From contig JBKQMG010000192.1 in the NCBI GenBank assembly GCA_052146815.1, positions 1 through 64,000 of the forward strand: a DNA stretch of 64,000 bases. The letters run 5' to 3'. Position numbers and translations under genes: made by a program. Each line of letters starts with the position of its first letter. Position 1 is the stretch's first letter. Under the pieces are notes generated by a model that was given only the letters and a program-made list of their open reading frames with translations, did not search any database and was not told the DNA's origin. Below, piece by piece: positions 16,730-26,048 of this stretch. The DNA comes from DATJZH01 sp052146815. GTDB lineage: Bacteria; Actinomycetota; Actinomycetes; Streptosporangiales; Streptosporangiaceae.

Positions 16730-17530
16730 GTGGCTACCCGGCAAGAGCGCGCAAGGTCATTCGGCGCCATTGCGGCGGAGTACGACCGGCTGCGGGCCGG
16801 CCCGCCCGATGAGGCGGTGGACTGGCTGCTGCCGCGTCACTGCGAGGTGGCGGTCGATGTGGGCGCGGGTACCGGCCTGCTGGCCCGCGCCCTCGCCCAG
16901 AAAGTAGGCCAGGTCATTGCCGTCGAGCCGGATGAGCGAATGCGAGCCGTGCTGGCGGCGCGCTCGCCCGGCATCCGTGTGCTGGCGGGAAAAGGCGAGG
17001 CGATCCCGCTGCCGGACGCGAGCGCCGACGCCGTGTTCGCGTCGTCGGCGTGGCACTGGATGGATCCGGACCAGGCAGTGCCCGAGGTCGCCCGGATCCT
17101 GCGCGACGGCGGCCGGTTCGGCGTGATCTGGACGAGCCGTGATCGCCGCGTTGACTGGGTCCGCGAACTCGGCCAGCTGACCGTACCGGCGCCCGCGAGA
17201 ACTGACGCCAGCGCCCCCGACGGCACGGCCGGCGATGGGGCAGCGAGACCACCGGAACGCTCGCATCACCACGAGGTCATACTGCCGGAGACCGGTCTTT
17301 TCGAAAACGTAATGACCGAGTCGTTCACGTTCACGCGCACCATGACCAAGGACGCCATGGTGGAGCTGCTGGCCACTTACAGCGGCGTCATCACCGCCAG
17401 CCCGCAGGACAGGGCAGCCGGGCTGGCCCGTGCCCGTGCGGCGCTCGATGAGTGGTTTCCCGCTGATGATGAGATCGAGGTGCCGATGTGGGCGCGCGCC
17501 TGGCGCGCCGACCGGGTCGCCCGCCGGTAA
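16730..17530 (+). CDS. class I SAM-dependent methyltransferase
   Basis: A 266-residue methyltransferase (methyltransf_11 type). It starts RQERARSFGAIAAEYDRL; the SAM-binding loop is AVDVGAGTGLLARALA (about 41-56), followed by the acidic ribose contact VIAVEPDERM and DAVFASSAWHWMDPDQAVPE. The C-terminal half is the usual lid of this group. Proteins of this kind modify small molecules; the substrate is unknown. GTG 16730 follows TAGCGT by 6 bases without a ribosome site, so the mRNA may be leaderless. Cytoplasmic and apparently intact. Confidence 0.87.
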   Translation: MATRQERARSFGAIAAEYDRLRAGPPDEAVDWLLPRHCEVAVDVGAGTGLLARALAQKVGQVIAVEPDERMRAVLAARSPGIRVLAGKGEAIPLPDASADAVFASSAWHWMDPDQAVPEVARILRDGGRFGVIWTSRDRRVDWVRELGQLTVPAPARTDASAPDGTAGDGAARPPERSHHHEVILPETGLFENVMTESFTFTRTMTKDAMVELLATYSGVITASPQDRAAGLARARAALDEWFPADDEIEVPMWARAWRADRVARR

Positions 17531-17566
17531 GCCACCGGAATAGCCGCCGACGAAGAGTGACCGGGC

Positions 17567-18451
17567 TCAGTTCTGGAGCGGCATCAGCTCAGCGGTGAAC
17601 TCGTCGATGAACCGGTCGAAGTCTTCCCTTGGTCCGGTCGGCCGGATCACGAACTTGCTCAGCCCCGCGGCCACGTGCTGCTCGATCAGGCCGCGGGCAC
17701 CGGCCCAGCTGCCGGCGGCGAGGCTCGCCGGGTCCACGCCGGGCCTGCGCTGGCGGACCGCCTCGGCCAGCTCGGGCGCGAGGCCGTCCGTCCCGACTGC
17801 CAGGCTAATGCCGAAATGATCTTCCTCTACCTCGCGGCCCGCCTCGTCGGCCGCCTCCTGGATCGCCAGCCGGCCAGCCCGCGCTTCGGCTGGAGTCAGG
17901 AAGCTGGCCAGCCAGCCGTCGCCGAGCCGGCCCACCCGGCGCAGCGCGCCCGGCGCACTGCCGCCCAGCCAGATATCGAGCGGCTTCGCGGGCAGCGGCC
18001 CGACGCTGGCACCGGACACGGTGAAGAACTCGCCCGCGAACGAGACCGACTCCTGATGCAGCAGCAGGCGAATCAGCTCCAGGGACTCGTCAAACACGGC
18101 GCCGCGCCGTCCGGGCGGTACCGGAAAGAGGGCCAGCTCACCCTGGCGGGCAGGCTTCAGCCCGAAGACCGGCAGCACCCGCCTGGGCGCCAGCCCGGCC
18201 AGCGAGGCCAGCTGCTTGGCCACGAGCACCGGGTTGCGGCCGGGCAGCACCGAGATACCGCTGCCGACCTTCAGCCTGCTGGTCCGCGACAGTGCGTACG
18301 TCATCCCGATCATCGGCTCGACCAGCGGGCCGAACACCATCTCAGGCAGCCAGAGCGAATCAATGCCGCTCTTCTCCAGGCGGTCAACCGCATCGCTGAA
18401 AGCAGCCGGGCTGCCTGCCGCCCCTGGCGCTATTCCGATCCTGACTTTCAT
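17567..18451 (-). CDS. LLM class (luciferase-like) flavin oxidoreductase
   Basis: A 294-residue luciferase-like TIM-barrel protein. It starts MKVRIGIAPGAAGSPAAF, with SGIDSLWLPEMVFGPLVEP, SRTSRLKVGSGISVLPGRNP, and PLDIWLGGSAPGALRRVGRL; this set is common to F420- or FMN-dependent monooxygenases and reductases of actinobacteria. The cofactor cannot be told apart by eye. ATG 18451 has GATGAGG just upstream; the longer frame to 18490 adds a non-family leader. It stands alone, divergent from the PfkB gene. Confidence 0.85.
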   Translation of the reverse strand: MKVRIGIAPGAAGSPAAFSDAVDRLEKSGIDSLWLPEMVFGPLVEPMIGMTYALSRTSRLKVGSGISVLPGRNPVLVAKQLASLAGLAPRRVLPVFGLKPARQGELALFPVPPGRRGAVFDESLELIRLLLHQESVSFAGEFFTVSGASVGPLPAKPLDIWLGGSAPGALRRVGRLGDGWLASFLTPAEARAGRLAIQEAADEAGREVEEDHFGISLAVGTDGLAPELAEAVRQRRPGVDPASLAAGSWAGARGLIEQHVAAGLSKFVIRPTGPREDFDRFIDEFTAELMPLQN

Positions 18452-18608
18452 GGCCTCATCTCTGCAGTGCTTCGCCTGCACCGTGAACACGGCGGACGGC
18501 GGATTCGTTCCGGTGTCCGGCTCTGTCTGGCAGCCAACTAGGCATCAGGCATATACAAACCTGAGACAACGTAGAACCCCCGCCGCACTTGCTGGGACAG
18601 GAGCATCC

Positions 18609-18668
18609 ATGCGAACCAACCCCCTCATCGCTGACGTCAGCAGCCGGGCCGGCGGCTCTGCTTCATGA
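18609..18668 (+). CDS. 19-residue leader ORF coupled to the PfkB gene
   Basis: ATG 18609 has a strong ribosome site (AGGAG, 5 nt spacing) and encodes MRTNPLIADVSSRAGGSAS. Its TGA overlaps the kinase ATG (ATGA at 18665-18668), and the kinase has no ribosome site of its own. Kinase translation thus probably depends on reading this leader. Upstream CATATACAAA may be the -10. No function is visible in the peptide itself. Confidence 0.5.
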   Translation: MRTNPLIADVSSRAGGSAS

Positions 18669-19603
18669 TCCTGGTAGCTGGCGAAAGCCTCATCGACCTG
18701 ATCATCAGCCCCGACGGGGCTGTCTATCCGAGCCCCGGAGGTGGCCCGTTTAACGCCGCCCGGACGATGTCACGGCTCGGACAGGCGACCCGGTTCCTCG
18801 GTAAGTTCTCGGCCGATCCCTTCGGCCCGCTGCTCCTCGACAGGCTCAACCAGGACAGGGTTGAGCTCGCTCACTCTGAGCCGGTGCCCGAGCCGACGAC
18901 GCTCGCCATCGTGTCGGTCAGCGCCCTCGGCGTCCCGCAGTACTGGTTTCACACGACCGGGACGGCCGGTTTCCTGCTCGATGGGCACGGAGCCCGGCGG
19001 GGGCTGGACGCCGGGGTGACGGCCGTGCACGTCGGCACGCTCGGCCTCGTCGTCGAGCCTATGGCGACCGAGGTCGAGCACCTGGTGGCCAGCCTGCCGG
19101 AGTCGGTGCTGCTGCTGCTCGACCCGAATTGCCGGCCGAACTCGATACCGGACGCCGATGGCTACCGAGCCCGGATACACAACATCCTGGCCCGGACCGA
19201 CATAGTCAAGGTAAGCACCGAGGATCTCGCGTTCCTGGTGCCCGAGACCAGCGTGGCGGATGCCGCGCGCACGCTCCTCGGCAAGGGCGCAGGCTGCGTG
19301 CTGGTCACCGACGGCCCGGCAGAGATCCGGGTGTTCACCGCGGCCGACGAGCTGGCCGTGCCGGTGCCACCGGTCGAGGTAGTGGACACAGTTGGGGCCG
19401 GGGACGCGTTCGGCGGCGGCTTCCTCGCCTGGTGGGTCGAGCACGGGCTGGGGCGCGACAGCCTGGCCGACACCGGGCTGCTGCTGGCCGCCGTACGGGC
19501 CGGCGCCATGGTTTCCTCGCTGACCTGCGGCCGAGCTGGCGCCGAACCGCCCTGGCGGCACGAGCTGGACATCAGCGAAGCGTGGGGGCAGCAGTCCGCC
19601 TAG
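18665..19603 (+). CDS. PfkB-family carbohydrate kinase (fructokinase-like)
   Basis: A 312-residue ribokinase-fold sugar kinase. Visible are the N-terminal substrate motif MILVAGESLIDLI and SPGGGPFNAARTMSRLG, the lid strand PTTLAIVSVSALGVPQYWF, and the C-terminal PfkB signature DTVGAGDAFGGGFL with the catalytic Asp. It would phosphorylate a furanose-type sugar or nucleoside with ATP in the cytoplasm; fructose is a common substrate of this subgroup but is not proved. The start ATG overlaps the stop of an upstream 19-codon ORF. No transporter or regulator adjoins it. Confidence 0.88.
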   Translation: MILVAGESLIDLIISPDGAVYPSPGGGPFNAARTMSRLGQATRFLGKFSADPFGPLLLDRLNQDRVELAHSEPVPEPTTLAIVSVSALGVPQYWFHTTGTAGFLLDGHGARRGLDAGVTAVHVGTLGLVVEPMATEVEHLVASLPESVLLLLDPNCRPNSIPDADGYRARIHNILARTDIVKVSTEDLAFLVPETSVADAARTLLGKGAGCVLVTDGPAEIRVFTAADELAVPVPPVEVVDTVGAGDAFGGGFLAWWVEHGLGRDSLADTGLLLAAVRAGAMVSSLTCGRAGAEPPWRHELDISEAWGQQSA

Positions 19604-19611
19604 CACGAGCC

Positions 19612-19646
19612 CGGTGCGGATCCACGAACGCGGTGCGGATCCACGA
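19612..19646. repeat. 19-bp direct repeat, two copies
   Basis: CGGTGCGGATCCACGA occurs at 19612-19627 and 19631-19646, in the short gap between the kinase and dnaE2 stop codons. The flanking CACGAGCC pieces are also repeated. Confidence 0.85.
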
Positions 19647-19667
19647 GCCCGGTGGCAGAGAGCTGAA

Positions 19668-22600
19668 TCAGCGGAAATCGCGGCTGCGGGCAGCGGCCAC
19701 CACCGGCAGCCGCTGCAGCCGGGTGGCGAGCAGGCTGACCGCGCCGTCCATCCGTTCCACCCGGCCGTGCACCACCAGCGCGCTGGCGTCGACCCCGATC
19801 TTGCGGTAGCGCTCCCACACCTGCGGCGGACAGATGACGTTGGCCATCCCGCTCTCGTCCTCCAGGCTCAGGAACACCACCCCGCGAGCTGTCCCTGGCT
19901 GCTGCCGGTGCGTCACCAGGCCGCCCACCGCGACGATCCCCCCGGGCGGGGCCGTTCGCAGGTCAATGGCCGGCCGCACTCCGCGTTCGGTGAGCAACTG
20001 CCGGATGTGGGCGATCGGGTGCGTGCCGTAGGTGCCGGTGGCCCATAGGTCGGCGAAAGTCTCCTCGGCCGCGGTCATGGCTGGCAGCGGCGGGGCGGTA
20101 AGCCCCAGGGTCGTACCCGGCAGCTGGCCGTCCCTGATCGTGGCGGCCGCTCCGGCCGCCCACAGTGCCTCGCGCCGGCTGATCCCGAAGCAGTCGAAGG
20201 CTCCCGCCATCGCCAGCGCCTCCAGCGCCGGCGCCGGCAGCGTGACCCGCCGGGCGGAGTCCTCCAGATCCGCATAGGGGCGGCCCGCTTCGATGCGGGC
20301 CGCCGCATCGGCGCCCAGGTTGCGCACCTCGGAGAGACCGAGCCTGATCGCGGGCTGCCCAGCGACCGGAACGCCCCCGTGCGGCTGTCCGGCGGCATCG
20401 GCTGACGGGAGAAGACCGGCAGGCGACTGCCCGTTTCGCGTAAGTGTCTTTGCTCCCTGCGGCTCTGCCCCTGGCGGCTCTGCCCCTGGCGGCTCTGCTT
20501 GCTGCGTCTCGGCGGGCAGCATTTCGAGGGTCGCCTGCGCGGCGCTGGCGTTCACGTCTACGCCGAGGACTTGCACCCCATGCCTGCGCGCGTCGCCGAT
20601 CAGGCTGGCGGGCGCATAGAAGCCCATCGGCTGGTTGCGCAGGAGGGCCGCGGTGAAGGCGGCCGGATAGTAGCACTTCAGCCATGCACTGGCGTAGACC
20701 AGGTAAGCGAAGCTGATCGCGTGCGACTCGGGGAATCCGTAGCTGGAGAACGCCAGGATCTTGAGGTAGATGTCCTCAGCAACGTCCAGCGGGATGCCCT
20801 TCGCCGCCATTCCCTCCAGCAGCCGGGCCCGCAGTTCCTCGATCCGCTCCGGGGCGCGCTTGGAGCTCATCGCCTGGCGCAGCTTGTCCGCCTCGGTCGG
20901 GCTGAACCCGGCGCAGTCGATGGCAACCTGCATCATCTGCTCCTGGAAAAGCGGCACGCCGAGGGTCTTGCCGAGTGCCCGCCGCATGGACTCGTGCGGG
21001 AGCGTCGGCGGCTCATCGCCGCGCTTGCGGCGCATGTACGGATGCACCGAGCCGCCCTGGATCGGCCCCGGCCGGATCAGCGCTACCTCGACGACCAGGT
21101 CATAGAACTTCTGCGGCCGCAGCCGCGGCAGCGTGGCCATCTGCGCCCGCGACTCGACCTGGAACACCCCGACGGTGTCGGCCTCGCACAGCATCTTGTA
21201 GACACCGGGATCTTCCTGCGGGATCGAGTGCAGGCTCCACCGCTGGCCGTGATACTCGGCCACCAGCTCGAAGCAGTCTCGCAGCGCCGACAGCATGCCC
21301 AGGCCGAGCAGGTCGAACTTGACCAGGCCCGCGTAGGAGCAGTCGTCTTTATCCCACTGCAGCACGGTGCGGCCCGGCATCCGGGCCCATTCTACCGGGC
21401 ACACCTCCCCTACCGGCCGGTCGCAGATCACCATCCCGCCGGAGTGGATGCCCAGATGCCGGGGCAGCCGCTGCATCCGTGCGGCGAGCTCGGCCACCGG
21501 CTCGGGAATGCCCGCGTCGGGCGGGATCGGCTGGCCGGGGCCGTACTGACGCGGCCCCGCCCGTTTGGCCCAGGAGTCCTGCTGTTCCGGCGCGTAGCCC
21601 AGCGCCCGGCCGGCATCGCGCAGCGCCATCCGCGGCCGGTAGGAAATCACGTTGGCGACCTGGGCTGCTTTCTCCCGGCCGTAGGTGCGGTAGACGTACT
21701 GGATCGCTTCCTCGCGGCGACGATGCTCGATGTCCAGGTCGATGTCCGGCGGCCCGTCCCGGCCTGCCGACAGGAAACGCTCGAAAAGCAGCCCATGCTG
21801 AACGGGATCAACGCTGGTAATCCCGAGCGCATAGCAGACGGCTGAGTTGGCTGCCGACCCCCTGCCCTGGCACAGGATGCGCGACTCCTCGCAGTACCGG
21901 ACGATGTCGTGCACGATCAGGAAGTAGCCGGGGAAGCCCAGATCGACGATGACATCGAGCTCGCGAGCGATCTGGTCATGGGCGCCGGGAACGCGCTCGG
22001 CGTCCGGCGGCCCGTATCGCTCCCCCGCTTTCTGTGCGACCAGGGTCCGCAGCCAGGCCGCTTCGGTCTCGCCGTTCGGCGTCGGGAAGTCCGGCAGGCT
22101 GGGCGCGATCACGTTCAGGTCGAACGCGCAGCTGGCCGCCAGTTCCGCGGTGCGCTCGAGCACGCCGGGGTAGCGGCTGAGCCGGGCGGCCATTTCGGCG
22201 CCGGACCGGATATAGGCACCCCCGGATGCGGCGAGCCAGCCGTCCATGTCGTCCAGGCTGCAGCAGGCCCGGATCGCCGCGAGCGCCTGGCTCAGTTTCG
22301 CATCGTGCGGTGCCGCGTAGTGCACATTGCCGGTGGCGATCACCTCGACCCCGGCGGCCTGTGCGAGCGCAAAAAGAGCGTCATTCCGCTCGTCGTCCTC
22401 CGGCTGGTCATGACTGGCCAGTTCTACTTTGACGTTCTGGCTGCCGAACATGTCCGTCAGCGCTTTCAGCTCACGCGCCGCCGCCTCCGGACCGCCTGCC
22501 GCGAGCGCCGCGGGAACCGCGCCTTTGCGGCACCCGGTGAGAACCACCCAGTGCCCGTCATGCGCATCGGCCAGCGCTGCCTCGTCGTAGATCGGACGGC

Positions 22601-23279
22601 CTTTCTCCCCGCCCGCCAGCTGGGCCGCGCTGATCACCCGGCACAGCCGTCCGTATCCCTCCGGGTCGCGGGCCAGCACCAGCAGATGCCGCCCGGCCGG
22701 ATCAGGGATGCCCGCCCGGACAGTTCCGGCGGGCCGTCCGGCCAGCCGTCGCCCCGCGGGGGTGGCCTGCGTGGCCGCCGGGCCGGCCTGCCTGGCCGCG
22801 GAGCCCGTCTGCCTGCCGGTCTCCCTGACCGCGGAGCCGGAACCGCGGGGGCCAGGCAGATCAAGGCTGAGCTCGGCGCCGAACACTGTGCCGAGCCTGA
22901 CACCTGTGTCCCGGTGCAGACGAGCGGCCGCCTGGGCAAACTGAGGCACGCCGTACATGCCGTCGTGGTCGGTAATGGCCAGCGCGGTCAGACCCTGTCT
23001 TGCTGCCTCGGTGACCAGCTCATCGGGGCTGGAGGCTCCGTCGAGGAAACTGTAGGAGGAATGGCAGTGCAGCTCGGCCCATGGCGGCTCCTGGCTAGCA
23101 CGGCTGGCCGGCAGGCGGATGACCGAGCGGGGCGCTGACCGCAAGCGCGGCTCTTCGAGCCTGCCGTCACGGTCGAGCTTGGAAGTGTCCCCGCCGGAGT
23201 TGCCGTCTGCTCCGACACTCCCCCAGGAAAGCCGGCGCTCAAGGTCCCGCCACGGCATAGGCGGGTTGTCCCACCCCAT
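19668..23279 (-). CDS. dnaE2: error-prone DNA polymerase DnaE2 (ImuC)
   Basis: A 1203-residue C-family polymerase. Order: PHP domain from about residue 68 (ELHCHSSYSFLDGASSPDEL, TDHDGMYG), palm with the catalytic motif PDIDLDIEHRR (511-521), SYRPRMALRDAGRALG, thumb/fingers (GVPLFQEQMMQVAID, RAMSSKRAPERIEELRA), helix-hairpin-helix region and a C-terminal OB fold (GLVTHRQQPGTARGVVFLS). It would extend DNA past lesions together with ImuA' and ImuB. An Ala/Gly/Arg-rich insert (about 142-195) interrupts the PHP domain, and AEPPG units form a linker near 930. ATG 23279 has AAGGAG 8 nt upstream. No SOS box was found in its own leader. Confidence 0.95.
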   Translation of the reverse strand: MGWDNPPMPWRDLERRLSWGSVGADGNSGGDTSKLDRDGRLEEPRLRSAPRSVIRLPASRASQEPPWAELHCHSSYSFLDGASSPDELVTEAARQGLTALAITDHDGMYGVPQFAQAAARLHRDTGVRLGTVFGAELSLDLPGPRGSGSAVRETGRQTGSAARQAGPAATQATPAGRRLAGRPAGTVRAGIPDPAGRHLLVLARDPEGYGRLCRVISAAQLAGGEKGRPIYDEAALADAHDGHWVVLTGCRKGAVPAALAAGGPEAAARELKALTDMFGSQNVKVELASHDQPEDDERNDALFALAQAAGVEVIATGNVHYAAPHDAKLSQALAAIRACCSLDDMDGWLAASGGAYIRSGAEMAARLSRYPGVLERTAELAASCAFDLNVIAPSLPDFPTPNGETEAAWLRTLVAQKAGERYGPPDAERVPGAHDQIARELDVIVDLGFPGYFLIVHDIVRYCEESRILCQGRGSAANSAVCYALGITSVDPVQHGLLFERFLSAGRDGPPDIDLDIEHRRREEAIQYVYRTYGREKAAQVANVISYRPRMALRDAGRALGYAPEQQDSWAKRAGPRQYGPGQPIPPDAGIPEPVAELAARMQRLPRHLGIHSGGMVICDRPVGEVCPVEWARMPGRTVLQWDKDDCSYAGLVKFDLLGLGMLSALRDCFELVAEYHGQRWSLHSIPQEDPGVYKMLCEADTVGVFQVESRAQMATLPRLRPQKFYDLVVEVALIRPGPIQGGSVHPYMRRKRGDEPPTLPHESMRRALGKTLGVPLFQEQMMQVAIDCAGFSPTEADKLRQAMSSKRAPERIEELRARLLEGMAAKGIPLDVAEDIYLKILAFSSYGFPESHAISFAYLVYASAWLKCYYPAAFTAALLRNQPMGFYAPASLIGDARRHGVQVLGVDVNASAAQATLEMLPAETQQAEPPGAEPPGAEPQGAKTLTRNGQSPAGLLPSADAAGQPHGGVPVAGQPAIRLGLSEVRNLGADAAARIEAGRPYADLEDSARRVTLPAPALEALAMAGAFDCFGISRREALWAAGAAATIRDGQLPGTTLGLTAPPLPAMTAAEETFADLWATGTYGTHPIAHIRQLLTERGVRPAIDLRTAPPGGIVAVGGLVTHRQQPGTARGVVFLSLEDESGMANVICPPQVWERYRKIGVDASALVVHGRVERMDGAVSLLATRLQRLPVVAAARSRDFR
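20460..20504. repeat. 15-bp tandem repeat inside dnaE2
   Basis: CGGCTCTGCCCCTGG is repeated exactly at 20460-20474 and 20475-20489, with a diverged third copy. It keeps the frame and encodes AEPPG units in a linker of DnaE2. Confidence 0.9.
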
Positions 23280-23310
23280 TCTCTGCTCTCCTTCCGCTCA
23301 TTCGTCTCTC

Positions 23311-23373
23311 GGCGCAGCGCCCTCTCCGGCGCAGCGCCCTCTCCGGCGCAGCGCCCACTCCGGCGCAGCGCCC
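23311..23373. repeat. 17-bp tandem repeat, about 3.7 copies
   Basis: The unit GGCGCAGCGCCCTCTCC starts at 23311, 23328, 23345 (one change) and 23362 (partial). Each unit holds a small hairpin (GGCGC-A-GCGCC-like). It lies 32 bases upstream of the dnaE2 start. Confidence 0.9.
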
Positions 23374-23440
23374 CGGCGGGCTTGGGCCGCCTCGCACTCG
23401 GCCGCCTCTCGGGCTCAGACTCCAGGCTGACCTCGAAGAT

Positions 23441-25786
23441 CTAGCCGGGGTGAATGTCGGGCGTGACGGCATGGAGGCGTCCGGCGGGCGTGGTCCAGTT
23501 GAAGATCCCGGGTGCGGACTGCTGCAGAACCCAGAAGGGGTTCTGCTTCAGCAGGTGGTGCTCCCGGCACAGCCCGCCCATGTTGCATTTGCAGGTCCGG
23601 CCACCGTCCTCGTAAGCCAGCGTGTGGTCCAGGTCCCCGTGCCAGGCTGGCCGGCGGCATGTCGGGTAGCGGCAGGTCACATCCCTGGCAGCGACATAAT
23701 CCCGGAGGGAAGGCGGAGGCCGGTAACTCGTGGTAGCGGACAAGTGAGCACAGCCTCCGGCAGCTGCATCGGCCACATCATCCGTATCGGCGCGAGCACG
23801 CGCTCGGGACGCGGCCCGGAGCGCGGCGGCCAGGATCCCGCCCGTTTCTGCCCCGCCAGGCGGTGATTCCTCGTCCAGCATGCTCTCGGAGACCGTAAGC
23901 GTTACCCGGCTTGTCGGACCTCCACCGACACTCTGCGGCTCCTCCTGCCGTCCCGGCCCCTCTCGCCGGCCCGGCCCCGACCGGTGGCCGGGTCCAGCAC
24001 GGGGGCGCGGGATGCGGGCCACTGCTCTGGCCTGCCCGGCCGCATTGGTCAGGATGACTCGCCACTCGACAGCGGGATCACGGGAGGCAAGCTCGGCAAG
24101 CTGCCGCGACTGCATGGGAGTGATCGGGCCGAGGCGGCTTACCGAGCCAGGCTCAGGCGAGATACCGGCCAGGGTCGCCCAGGGCAGGGACAGATCCAGC
24201 ATCTGACCCACGGCACGCGCAGAAGGCGATACTCCACCGCCGGGTACGGCCAGCCCAGGCGGAATGCCCGCAGGCAGATCCGGCCAGCTCTGTGCCGAGC
24301 CGCCGGTCATGGGCCACTCGTCATCCTCGCGTGCGAAACGACTAGCGCCCGCGCAAGTGCCATCCGCGGCTCGGCTCTGACTGCTCTCGCAGTCGTCATC
24401 GTCGTAATCGGCGGGAGCGTCGGGCCAGGGCACGTCGTCTACGTCACCCAACCCACCGCCTGGACCAGGCCCTTCGGGCCCAGCGCCAGTACCGCCGCGG
24501 CCACCGCGGGCGGGCCCGCTGGGATCAGCGCCGCAGGCGGGCGGCCTGCTGCCGCCGGGAGGTGGATCCTTATCAGGAGGCTCATCGTCGGGATGTTCAT
24601 CGTCGGCAGGCGCGTCCTGGGCGGGCTGGATAGCCGGCAGGGTGCCCAGCAGCATCCCGACAAACACCTGAGCGCAGAGGAAGTCGAGGGACCCGGCTGC
24701 GCCTGAGGCCTTCCAGGCCCTGGCTATCGCCTTGATCCTCGCCATCGCCGTGGCGGCGTGAACGCCCGGCAGGCTCTGTCCGGCGAGCGTCGCCGTGCTG
24801 TCCGCATCGGGATAAAGCACCACCCGGGCTCGCCGCTCCGCTTCGGCCCGGCGCCGCTCGGCTCCGTCTGGGTCAGCGGCGATGACTGCCCGGCGCAGCG
24901 CAGCACGCAGTGATCCGGTGGTCTTATTTCCCGCTCCCGGCAGTATCTCCTCTTCCACTGCTCGCGCCGCATCCTCGTCGAGGAAGGAAGTGGCTTCCGC
25001 GATGAGCCGGGCGCGGGAGAGGTCGATCTCCCCCGCATGCAGCGCCGCCCCGGTGGCGGCCAGCCGCCAGGACAAGGTGACGGCAAGGTCGGTCCACCAC
25101 TGCGCGCCGATGCCGGTCATCATCAGCGCCAGCGACACCTCCGCGCAGGCCTCCCGGCTGATCCGCGCCGGGCGTCCGTCCGTATCGGCGCCGATCTTGG
25201 GGTCGCGGACCGCGGCACGAGCGGCGATCTGCGCCACGCAGGCCAGCTCTCTGGCCTGGGCCCAGGAAGCGATGCGCCGGAAGTCAGCCGCCGCATCAGG
25301 CAGGGCATAGTTCGTCAGGTCGGTCGCGGGCGCGGCGCCCAGCAGCGCAGCCAGACCGGGTCCAGGTGCCATCCGGCCCGCGACGCGGCCGGTCACTTCC
25401 GCGGGGCTCAGTACGCGCGTCTCGCCGGAGTCGATCGCGTCCAGCTCAGCTTCCAGCAGCGCGTCCTGATCATCCTGCAGGCCAAGCTCATCCCGCTGGC
25501 CGAGATCCGGCTGCTGGCGGGGGTCACGTTGCTGGCGGAGGCTACCTTCCAGACTGCCCACGGCACCCAGCAGTTCATCCAGGTCGATCTCCCACGACCA
25601 TGCAAGACCCTGCGTCGTGTCTGCACGCGCAGACTCCTCTCCTCGCAGATCAGAACTCAGGTCTCCGTGTAGATCAGAACCCGGACGAGTCGGGCTGGCG
25701 GGGCGGGGATTAATGACAGCGTCGTGCTGGCTTGCGGGCTCGGGGCAGTCGTCAGGACTGGGCGGGGGAACGGGATCACCTGTCAT
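23441..25786 (-). CDS. 13E12/DUF222 HNH endonuclease-like protein
   Basis: A 781-residue protein of the REP13E12 type. A DUF222 region fills the middle (DLTNYALPDAAADFRRIASW, ISREACAEVSLALMMTGIGA, SLDFLCAQVFVGMLLGT), a long acidic, Pro/Gly-rich linker follows, and the C-terminus is an HNH nuclease domain: CRYPTCRRPAWHGDLDHTLA, then KCNMGGLCREHHLLKQ, with the His-Asn-His residues and zinc cysteines intact. ATG 25786 has GGAGG 7 nt upstream, better than 25840. It sits between imuB and dnaE2 in the same direction. In mycobacteria, relatives are known members of the LexA regulon; a near-SOS box lies upstream here. Cutting activity and target are unproved. Confidence 0.87.
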   Translation of the reverse strand: MTGDPVPPPSPDDCPEPASQHDAVINPRPASPTRPGSDLHGDLSSDLRGEESARADTTQGLAWSWEIDLDELLGAVGSLEGSLRQQRDPRQQPDLGQRDELGLQDDQDALLEAELDAIDSGETRVLSPAEVTGRVAGRMAPGPGLAALLGAAPATDLTNYALPDAAADFRRIASWAQARELACVAQIAARAAVRDPKIGADTDGRPARISREACAEVSLALMMTGIGAQWWTDLAVTLSWRLAATGAALHAGEIDLSRARLIAEATSFLDEDAARAVEEEILPGAGNKTTGSLRAALRRAVIAADPDGAERRRAEAERRARVVLYPDADSTATLAGQSLPGVHAATAMARIKAIARAWKASGAAGSLDFLCAQVFVGMLLGTLPAIQPAQDAPADDEHPDDEPPDKDPPPGGSRPPACGADPSGPARGGRGGTGAGPEGPGPGGGLGDVDDVPWPDAPADYDDDDCESSQSRAADGTCAGASRFAREDDEWPMTGGSAQSWPDLPAGIPPGLAVPGGGVSPSARAVGQMLDLSLPWATLAGISPEPGSVSRLGPITPMQSRQLAELASRDPAVEWRVILTNAAGQARAVARIPRPRAGPGHRSGPGRREGPGRQEEPQSVGGGPTSRVTLTVSESMLDEESPPGGAETGGILAAALRAASRARARADTDDVADAAAGGCAHLSATTSYRPPPSLRDYVAARDVTCRYPTCRRPAWHGDLDHTLAYEDGGRTCKCNMGGLCREHHLLKQNPFWVLQQSAPGIFNWTTPAGRLHAVTPDIHPG

Positions 25787-25852
25787 CGGCTCACCTCCTC
25801 GCTGGACTCTTTCGACCACCATAGCGAACGGTACTGTCAAAATAATATCTAA

Positions 25853-25878
25853 TCGAACACAGATTCAAATTAAATTTG
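25853..25878 (-). promoter_or_regulatory. SOS-like LexA box upstream of the HNH gene
   Basis: TCGAACACAGATTCAA (25853-25868) matches the actinobacterial LexA box TCGAACnnnnGTTCGA at all but two defined positions. It overlaps a perfect palindrome CAAATTAAATTTG (25866-25878) in the only AT-rich stretch of the region, about 70 bases before the HNH start. LexA control is inferred. Confidence 0.5.
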
Positions 25879-26048
25879 AGGGAAACGTCGCGCGATCCAT
25901 GACCGCGCTGCCGACACGCTGATCGCACCGCCGCCGGCTCCCCATGACCACCGCGCGGTCCCTGACGCGCCGCCGTTCATCATCCGATTCTCTGGTCGTA
26001 CCTCCGCCTGGTCTTCAGCGCAGCACCATCAACAGCTCCGCCGTCTGA

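Noticed and set aside
16914..17272. Minus-strand frames opposite the methyltransferase
   Set aside because: They are low-complexity shadows without ribosome sites, while the plus-strand methyltransferase has all family motifs.
23281..23440. SOS box in front of dnaE2
   Set aside because: I looked for GAAC-N4-GTTC-like pairs and found none; only the 17-bp tandem repeat and a good ribosome site are there.
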